Source of the DNA: Spartinivicinus poritis
GTDB lineage: Bacteria; Pseudomonadota; Gammaproteobacteria; Pseudomonadales; Zooshikellaceae
Length of the DNA stretch: 64,000 bases
Reading direction: 5' to 3'
Assembly: GCF_028858535.1 (NCBI RefSeq)
Contig: NZ_JAPMOU010000008.1
Coordinates: 62,001-126,000 of the forward strand
The position numbers were made by a program, and so were the translations under genes. Below, piece after piece: positions 58,469 to 64,000 of the stretch. Below the pieces are notes generated by a model. It was not told the origin of the DNA and made no database searches. It saw nothing but the letters and a program-made list of their open reading frames with translations. The stretch's first letter is position 1. The number at the start of each line of letters is the position of its first letter.

Positions 58469-59599
58469 TTACAAATCGAAATCGGTAAACTCTGAGGTAT
58501 CTACCTGGCTATCGATAGCACCTACCAAATAAGAACTGATTTCTGCCTCTTGGGGAGCTACCTGTACATTGTCACTTACCAGCCAGGCGTTCATCCAAGG
58601 TAATGGGTTGTTTTTGGTTTCAAAGGGAGCAGTAAAGCCAATCGCTAGCATTCGTTGGTTGGTAATATATTCAACGTATTGTGCCAGGATATCTTTGTTT
58701 AACCCGATCATTGAGCCATCTTTAAACAAGTATTCTGCCCACTCTTTTTCTTGCTCTGCCGCTTCAATAAAAATGCGATGTGCTTCTTCACGACACTCTT
58801 TGGCTACTTCAGCCATTTCTGGGTCATCCTCACCACTAGCCATCAGTTGCAGCATATGTTGAGTACCCGTCAAGTGCAGGGCTTCATCACGGGCGATCAG
58901 TTTGATGATTTTGGCATTGCCTTCCATAGTTGCACGTTCTGCAAAGGCAAAACTACAGGCAAAGCTGACATAAAAGCGGATGGCTTCTAATACATTAACT
59001 GATACCAGGGTTAAATACAGCTTACGTTTTAGGTCACGCAGGCTGATGGTAATGGTTTCATTGCCTATTTTGTGGGTGCCAGTGCCGAGGGTATGATATA
59101 AATTGATACCTTCAATGAGCTCGTCGTAATACTGAGTTATTGCAATTGCCCGTTTTTGAATAGCCTGGTTGGTGACAATATCATCAAATACCTCACTGGG
59201 CTGGCTCATGATATTACGAATAATATGGGTATAGCTGCGGCTATGAATCGTTTCACTAAAGGCCCAGGTTTCGATCCAGGTTTCTAACTCCGGTAATGAA
59301 ACAATAGGCAGCAAAGCCACGTTAGGCGAGCGCCCTTGAATAGAGTCCAATAGGGTTTGGTATTTCAGGTTGCTAATAAAAATGTGCTTTTCATGCTCTG
59401 GTAAGTCAGTAAAGTCGCGTCTATCGGTAGATAGGTCGATCTCTTCTGGGCGCCAGAAGAAAGACAGTTGTTTCTCGATCAGCTTTTCAAATATTGGATA
59501 TTTTTGAATATCATAACGAGCAATATTGACAAGCTGACCAAAAAACATTGGCTGGCTTGTGGCAGAAAAGTGTTCACGGTTGAATGTGGTGTAGCTCAT
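58469..59599 (-). CDS. nrdB: Class Ia ribonucleotide reductase beta subunit NrdB
   Basis: The 376-aa protein has the di-iron ligands in order: WRPEEIDLS with the first Asp/Glu region, [30 protein letters not shown], and later [15 protein letters not shown]. The tyrosine in the radical position and the C-terminal SEFTDFDL tail, which docks to NrdA, are present. The length matches E. coli NrdB. It supplies the tyrosyl radical for deoxynucleotide synthesis. Confidence 0.96.
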   Translation of the reverse strand: MSYTTFNREHFSATSQPMFFGQLVNIARYDIQKYPIFEKLIEKQLSFFWRPEEIDLSTDRRDFTDLPEHEKHIFISNLKYQTLLDSIQGRSPNVALLPIVSLPELETWIETWAFSETIHSRSYTHIIRNIMSQPSEVFDDIVTNQAIQKRAIAITQYYDELIEGINLYHTLGTGTHKIGNETITISLRDLKRKLYLTLVSVNVLEAIRFYVSFACSFAFAERATMEGNAKIIKLIARDEALHLTGTQHMLQLMASGEDDPEMAEVAKECREEAHRIFIEAAEQEKEWAEYLFKDGSMIGLNKDILAQYVEYITNQRMLAIGFTAPFETKNNPLPWMNAWLVSDNVQVAPQEAEISSYLVGAIDSQVDTSEFTDFDL

Positions 59600-59673
59600 G
59601 GTCGCAATATCGGCTCAGATTGGTGTTCAGGCTAATAATTGGCCCTGCTGCCAGGGCCTCTAGCATTTGTGTG

Positions 59674-61944
59674 CTAGATTTTGCATGCGCCTCCCGCGCA
59701 ACCGTCATCCAAATCATTTTGGGTATCTTCAGCACCATCACGGGTATTGTGATAATAAAGTGTTTTGACGCCCAGCTTATAAGCACTGAGTAAGTCTTGA
59801 ATCATTAACTTCATTGGCACTTTGCCATCAGCAAATTTACTGGGATCATAATTAGTATTGGCTGAAATAGTTTGATCAACAAACTTTTGCATAATTCCAA
59901 CCAGCTGTAAGTAACCTTGATTAGATGGAATTTGCCAGAGTAACTCGTATTTTTCCTTGAGTTGTTCAAACTCTGGTACGACTTGCTTTAGGATGCCATC
60001 TTTACTGGCTTTGATGCTGATATAGCCGCGTGGTGGCTCAATGCCATTGGTTGCATTGCTAATTTGCGATGAAGTCTCTGATGGCATGAGGGCACTTAAG
60101 GTACTGTTACGTAAGCCGTATTGTTTAATATCGGTACGTAATGTTTCCCAGTCGTAATGGAGAGGCTCTTGGCATACCTCATCTAGGTCTTTTTTATAGG
60201 TATCGATGGGTAAAATACCTTCAGCATAGGTAGTTTCGTTAAACTTATTACAGGCGCCTTGTTCTTTAGCGAGATTATTAGAGGCTTTCAATAAGTAATA
60301 TTGAATAGCTTCAAAAGTACGATGGGTTAGGTTGTTGGCCGAACCATCAGAATATCTGGCGCCATGTTTTGCCAAGTAATAAGCATAGTTAATAACCCCG
60401 ACACCTAGTGTACGACGATTATCGCTGGAGTTTTGCGCTGCAGGAATAGGGTAGTGCTGATAGCTGAGCAAGCTGTCTAAAGCGCGCACAATCAAGTTTG
60501 CCAAATCTTCCAGCTCGTCTAGATCGGTGAGGGCACCTAAGTTAAATGCCGCAAGGGTACACAGAGCTATTTCGCCATTGGGATCATCAAAGCGGTTAAG
60601 TGGCTTAGTGGGCAAAGCAATTTCAAGACACAAGTTGCTTTGTTTAATGGGAGCAACATCCGCTTTAAATGGACTATGGGTATTACAGTGATCAACATTC
60701 TGTAAATAAACCCGACCAGTACTGGCACGCTCTTGTAAAAATAAACTGAACAGTTCAACGGCTTTGACTTGTTTTTTCCTGATGGCTGGATCTTGCTCAT
60801 GCTGCAAATACAGTGCTTCGAATTTTTCCTGGTCGGCAAAAAAGGCATCATACAAGCCAGGTACATCAGAAGGGCTAAACAGGGTGATGTGCTCACCTTT
60901 AATTAAGCGTTGATACATCAATTTATTAAATTGAATCCCATAATCAAGGTGGCGAACCCGGTTTTCTTCAACACCGCGGTTATTTTTTAACACCAGCAGT
61001 GACTCAACTTCTAAGTGCCAGATAGGGTAAAACAAAGTGGCTGCACCACCGCGAACTCCCCCTTGAGAACAGCTTTTAACTGCTGTTTGGAAGTGCTTGT
61101 AAAAAGGAATACAACCTGTGTGGAAGGCTTCGCCATTACGAATAGGGCTGCCTAAGGCACGAATTCGACCAGCGCCAATGCCAATCCCTGCACGTTGACT
61201 GACATACTTAACAATGGCACTTGAGGTGGCATTAATAGAGTCTAAGGAGTCATCACACTCAATTAACACACAAGAGCTGAACTGACGGGTAGGTGTTCTA
61301 ACCCCTGCCATAATAGGGGTTGGCAGTGATAGTTTAAATTGTGAAACGGCATCATAAAACCGTTGAATATAATTTAATCGTTGCTCTTTAGGATATTTTG
61401 CAAACAAACAGGCAGCAATTAAAACATACAAAAACTGTGGGCTTTCATAATATTCACCCGTTACTCGGTTTTGTACCAAGTATTTACCTTCCAATTGTTT
61501 AACGGCAGCATAGCAAAAGTTCATGTCTCGCTGGTGGTCGATAAAGCGATCCATTTCGGTAAATTCAGCTTCTGTATAATCTTCCAGCAAGTGGCGGTCA
61601 TATTTACCCAGCTCAATTAAACGACACACGTGGTTATACAGCGCAGGTGGTTCAAATTGGCCATAGGCTTTTTTACGCAAATGATAAATAGCCAGACGTG
61701 CAGCTAGATACTGATAATCAGGGGTATCAGTTGAAATTAAGTCTGCAGCCGACTTAATGATGGTTTCATGGATATCGGCGGTTTTGATACCATCGAAAAA
61801 CTGAATATGCGACTTTAGCTCTACCTGAGAAACAGAGACATTATTAAGGCCTTCTGCTGCCCATGTAATCACCCGGTGGATTTTTTCCAGATCGATAGGT
61901 TCGGTTCGCCCATCGCGCTTAGTAACCATCAGGTTTTTATTCAT
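59674..61944 (-). CDS. nrdA: Class Ia ribonucleotide reductase alpha subunit NrdA
   Basis: ATG at 61944 gives 756 aa (the frame extends six codons to a GTG). An ATP-cone (MVTKRDGRTEPIDLEKIHRVI shown as VTKRDGRTEPIDLEKIHRVI) opens the protein for dATP regulation. Conserved blocks include QFSSCVLIECDDSLDSI, GIGIGAGRIRALGSPI, SNLCLEIALPTKPL with active cysteines, GVGVINYAYYLAKHG, and ALMPSETSSQISNATNGIEPP. The tail ends GCAGGACKI with the redox cysteines. It is the first gene of nrdA-nrdB-yfaE, and a putative NrdR box lies 230 bp upstream. Confidence 0.96.
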   Translation of the reverse strand: MNKNLMVTKRDGRTEPIDLEKIHRVITWAAEGLNNVSVSQVELKSHIQFFDGIKTADIHETIIKSAADLISTDTPDYQYLAARLAIYHLRKKAYGQFEPPALYNHVCRLIELGKYDRHLLEDYTEAEFTEMDRFIDHQRDMNFCYAAVKQLEGKYLVQNRVTGEYYESPQFLYVLIAACLFAKYPKEQRLNYIQRFYDAVSQFKLSLPTPIMAGVRTPTRQFSSCVLIECDDSLDSINATSSAIVKYVSQRAGIGIGAGRIRALGSPIRNGEAFHTGCIPFYKHFQTAVKSCSQGGVRGGAATLFYPIWHLEVESLLVLKNNRGVEENRVRHLDYGIQFNKLMYQRLIKGEHITLFSPSDVPGLYDAFFADQEKFEALYLQHEQDPAIRKKQVKAVELFSLFLQERASTGRVYLQNVDHCNTHSPFKADVAPIKQSNLCLEIALPTKPLNRFDDPNGEIALCTLAAFNLGALTDLDELEDLANLIVRALDSLLSYQHYPIPAAQNSSDNRRTLGVGVINYAYYLAKHGARYSDGSANNLTHRTFEAIQYYLLKASNNLAKEQGACNKFNETTYAEGILPIDTYKKDLDEVCQEPLHYDWETLRTDIKQYGLRNSTLSALMPSETSSQISNATNGIEPPRGYISIKASKDGILKQVVPEFEQLKEKYELLWQIPSNQGYLQLVGIMQKFVDQTISANTNYDPSKFADGKVPMKLMIQDLLSAYKLGVKTLYYHNTRDGAEDTQNDLDDGCAGGACKI

Positions 61945-62172
61945 GTAGTGGATACCTACCAAATGTTAAGTAAAAAATCGAACCAACCCACCCACACCGA
62001 TAGATGTCAGTAAAGGTTGTTTTTTGCACAAGAGCTATTTGAGCTTTCAGTGAGACATCTTAAGACGATGTTAACTGCCTCATTGGATAACTGCAGATAC
62101 CAGCCCTTGGAAAAAAATCCGCTATGCACTTGAAATTCGTCATTCATGATGCTAGGGCTCGCCTAAATAAGC

Positions 62173-62190
62173 AGTACTATATGTAGTATA
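62173..62190 (-). promoter_or_regulatory. Putative NrdR box upstream of nrdA
   Basis: AGTACTATATGTAGTATA resembles the NrdR consensus (ACACTATATATAGTGT-like palindrome). NrdR represses nrd genes when dATP is high. Only one clear box is seen, whereas NrdR normally uses two. Confidence 0.4.
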
Positions 62191-62744
62191 GAACGTTTTG
62201 GGCGGTACAAGATAATGCGGTTTCCATTTTATTGCAAGTAGTAATTCTCTATGAAAAACGTTGAAAAAATTTGACAAAACAATTGGTTAGCAAACACTAA
62301 CGATAAGTCGTTTTTACTCAGTTAGTTAGCTGCTTTGCAAGAAAAAATTAGCAATAATTATGGTTAAAAAAAGTACAGCTCTGGTCGTTTTTGTGATTGC
62401 TTTTTGCTCAATTTAAAACGAATTCTTTATAGCTTGTTTAATAAGGTTATTTAAAGCAGGCCTATTTAAGCACAGTCACTAGATGTCTAAATTATGAATA
62501 GCTAACATTAGAGTGTTGGGTAGCTGCCCTGATACATCGCAGGGCTGGTATGGCCAAGGTTATATTGTCTATTCTGTTACATGATTGGTACAGTAGCACT
62601 GGCAGGCTAATAAATGATGAGTGTGGTTTACTACAGTTGGTATAAACTATAAGCCACCTTATCAACCAGCTCAATATAGCACTAGATGTAGTACTGGCGT
62701 CTCTGGTCTCTAGTTGCTCTTTTGAGTAGCAGCTTTTCTTGAAG

Positions 62745-62765
62745 CTATTCATGATTCATGAATAG
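62745..62765. promoter_or_regulatory. Perfect 10-bp palindrome, candidate operator
   Basis: CTATTCATGA (62745-62754) and TCATGAATAG (62756-62765) are exact inverted arms around one base, about 100 bp before the response-regulator start. The shape is that of a dimeric repressor site. Confidence 0.5.
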
Positions 62766-62862
62766 TAGCTGCTTTAACTGGTTAATGTTTAACCTGGCTA
62801 AAGCAGTACAAACCAACAAGTAGTATAAACAACAAGTAGTACCAACTGAGAAGAGTAGTGTA

Positions 62863-63600
62863 GTGGAACGTTCAGATAACGATCGAATTCTTATTGTAGA
62901 GGATGACGAACGACTAGCCGCTTTAACCAAAGACTATCTTGAAAGCAATGGTTTAAAAGTCAGCATTGAAGCGGATGGTGGCAAAGCGGTAGAAAGAATT
63001 CGTAACGAGCAGCCAGATCTTGTGGTACTGGATTTAATGCTGCCTGGCGAAGATGGTGTCTCCATTTGTCGTCGAGTAAGAAATGATTATCATGGCCCTA
63101 TTTTAATGTTAACAGCACGTACTGATGACCTGGATCAGGTGTTAGGTTTGGAAATGGGCGCTGATGATTATGTATCCAAGCCTGCCAGGCCCAGAATATT
63201 ATTGGCGCGTATCCGTGCCTTACTTCGTCGCAGTGCTCCAGCCCCTTCTGTTGAACCAGTTACGCCAGTGGATAGCCAGGCCCGTTTGGTGTTTGGTGAG
63301 CTGGTGATTGATAATGCCATGCGTGAGGCTTGGCTAGCAGGCGAAAGCATTGACTTAACCAGTGCAGAGTTTGACTTATTATGGTTATTGGCTAGCCATG
63401 CAGGCCGTATTTTAAGTAGAGAAGAGATATTTTCTTCATTACGAGGCATTGAATATGACGGCCAAGACCGGTCCATTGATGTGCGTGTTTCTCGGATTCG
63501 CCCCAAAATAGGTGATGATCCGATGCACCCTCGGTTAATTAAAACGGTGCGCAGCAGGGGCTATTTATTTGTCAAAGACAAAGAAGCCGATGGCAAATAA
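62863..63600 (+). CDS. rstA: OmpR-family response regulator, RstA-like
   Basis: Starts at GTG 62863; no better start is visible. The 245-aa protein has a receiver domain (ILIVEDDERLA; phospho-acceptor Asp in LVVLDLMLPGEDG; K in DDYVSKPARPRILLARI) and a winged-helix DNA-binding domain (LTSAEFDLLWLLASHAGRIL, RSIDVRVSRIRPKIGDD, IKTVRSRGYLF). Sequence details such as RVRNDYHGPILMLTARTDD fit RstA of the RstAB system. The cognate kinase begins 36 bp downstream. Confidence 0.9.
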   Translation: MERSDNDRILIVEDDERLAALTKDYLESNGLKVSIEADGGKAVERIRNEQPDLVVLDLMLPGEDGVSICRRVRNDYHGPILMLTARTDDLDQVLGLEMGADDYVSKPARPRILLARIRALLRRSAPAPSVEPVTPVDSQARLVFGELVIDNAMREAWLAGESIDLTSAEFDLLWLLASHAGRILSREEIFSSLRGIEYDGQDRSIDVRVSRIRPKIGDDPMHPRLIKTVRSRGYLFVKDKEADGK

Positions 63601-63636
63601 TCTTCATGATTTGATGACATAATCAGGCTGGTTACC

Positions 63637-64000
63637 GTGACAAGTATTTTTTTAAGGATCTATGGTGGCCTGCTGTTTACGCTGGTATTAGTTGCGCTGC
63701 TATCTGGGTTGGCTGTTACCATTATTAATAGTGTGCGGGTTCAAGAGTATCGGGCCGAAATGGCCAGAGGGACCTTCCGCTTAGTCGCAATGCAGCTAAA
63801 AAATAAACAGGATGCTTTGCAAGTTCTGCTATTACAACAGGCTGAACATTTATTAGGCATTCCGCTGGAGCTGGTCAAGCAGCCTGATGTACTAGAAATC
63901 AATAAAGAAGATATACAGCTACTGAAGTCAGGGGATGTTAAGGTTATTCCTCTGGCTGAAAAACAGGCGCATATTTATGCCTGGATTCAGCCAGGGCTCC
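63637..64000 (+). CDS. rstB: Sensor histidine kinase RstB-like, N-terminal part (cut by window edge)
   Basis: A GTG-initiated frame follows rstA by 36 bp and remains open to the window end (121 codons). It starts with a membrane segment (IYGGLLFTLVLVALLSGLA) and a periplasmic segment (VQEYRAEMARGTFRLVAMQ, then LLQQAEHLLGIPLELV) as in RstB. The HAMP and kinase domains would lie beyond the window. Confidence 0.8.
   Translation, partial: MTSIFLRIYGGLLFTLVLVALLSGLAVTIINSVRVQEYRAEMARGTFRLVAMQLKNKQDALQVLLLQQAEHLLGIPLELVKQPDVLEINKEDIQLLKSGDVKVIPLAEKQAHIYAWIQPGL

Larger units (their letters stand above)
61945..62862. other. Long intergenic region between nrdA and the response regulator
   Basis: It contains a putative NrdR box (62173), a GC hairpin GCCCTG/CAGGGC (62526-62531 and 62540-62545), and a strong palindrome (62745). 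An 18-codon frame near 62358 reads like a bare signal peptide (MVKKSTALVVFVIAF...) and stops; it is probably a remnant. Minus-strand frames in 62492-62930 look like chance. Confidence 0.4.

Noticed and set aside
62492-62930. Two minus-strand ORFs of 86 and 61 codons
   Set aside because: Serine-rich chance frames without ribosome sites, overlapping a palindrome and the response-regulator start.

Overview
The window reads as a chromosomal segment of an AT-rich, free-living or host-associated marine gammaproteobacterium. ThiC/S/G/H, class Ia ribonucleotide reductase with a YfaE-type ferredoxin, an RstA/RstB-like two-component pair, BrnQ, Ada and a TPP riboswitch are standard gammaproteobacterial genes. 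The abundance of secreted proteins, lone periplasmic binding proteins and toxin-like proteins recalls Oceanospirillales such as Zooshikella or Spartinivicinus. That placement is inference from style, not from a marker gene. No rRNA, tRNA, CRISPR array or complete insertion sequence was seen.

Layout. 1-4.4 kb: five secreted or membrane-anchored proteins, one with a Hint (intein-like) domain. 4.4-7.2 kb (minus): a 909-residue toxin-like protein with a C-terminal PI-PLC X domain. 7.5-10.4 kb (minus): an MFS transporter and an amidohydrolase, followed by decayed gene fragments. 11-15.5 kb (minus): a solitary binding protein, then a polymorphic-toxin operon with a string of small downstream genes, one pair of which is split by an in-frame TGA. 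15.6-20.1 kb: promoter, TPP riboswitch carrying a MITE-like insertion in its P3 arm, then thiC-thiS-thiG-thiH. 21.4-25.9 kb: a probable RiPP-type cluster made of an 87-residue ORF, a ferritin-like protein with a Cys-rich tail, a DUF692/MNIO enzyme and a DUF2063 partner. 26-32 kb: binding proteins, an M4 metalloprotease and a DUF2235 hydrolase. 32-37 kb: a 1703-residue secreted multidomain protein with two almost identical internal repeats. 37-40.5 kb: paired binding proteins, a Vps62-like protein and a small secreted protein. 40.5-47.6 kb: a secreted metallo-beta-lactamase-fold protein and a small secreted protein, flanked by ten copies of a GGGATAAC-type motif at 19-22-bp steps, next to a binding protein / hybrid histidine kinase operon whose kinase ends in a LytTR DNA-binding domain. 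47.8-57.9 kb: DoxX-like protein, lipoprotein, BrnQ, GH5 glycosidase, an Ada / nucleotidyltransferase / LysE / methyltransferase run, another binding protein, an SDR and a short secreted peptide. 57.9-62 kb (minus): nrdA-nrdB-yfaE. 62.9-64 kb: RstA-like regulator and the start of its kinase, cut by the window edge.

The strongest candidates for undescribed biology are the Cys-rich ferritin-like/MNIO/DUF2063 cluster, the binding protein-LytTR hybrid kinase unit with its apparent operator arrays, and the transposon-like insertion inside the TPP riboswitch. Five intact and two broken SBP_bac_3 proteins occur without any ABC permease or ATPase gene, which suggests that many of them sense rather than transport. 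All functional calls come from reading motifs by eye; no database search was run.
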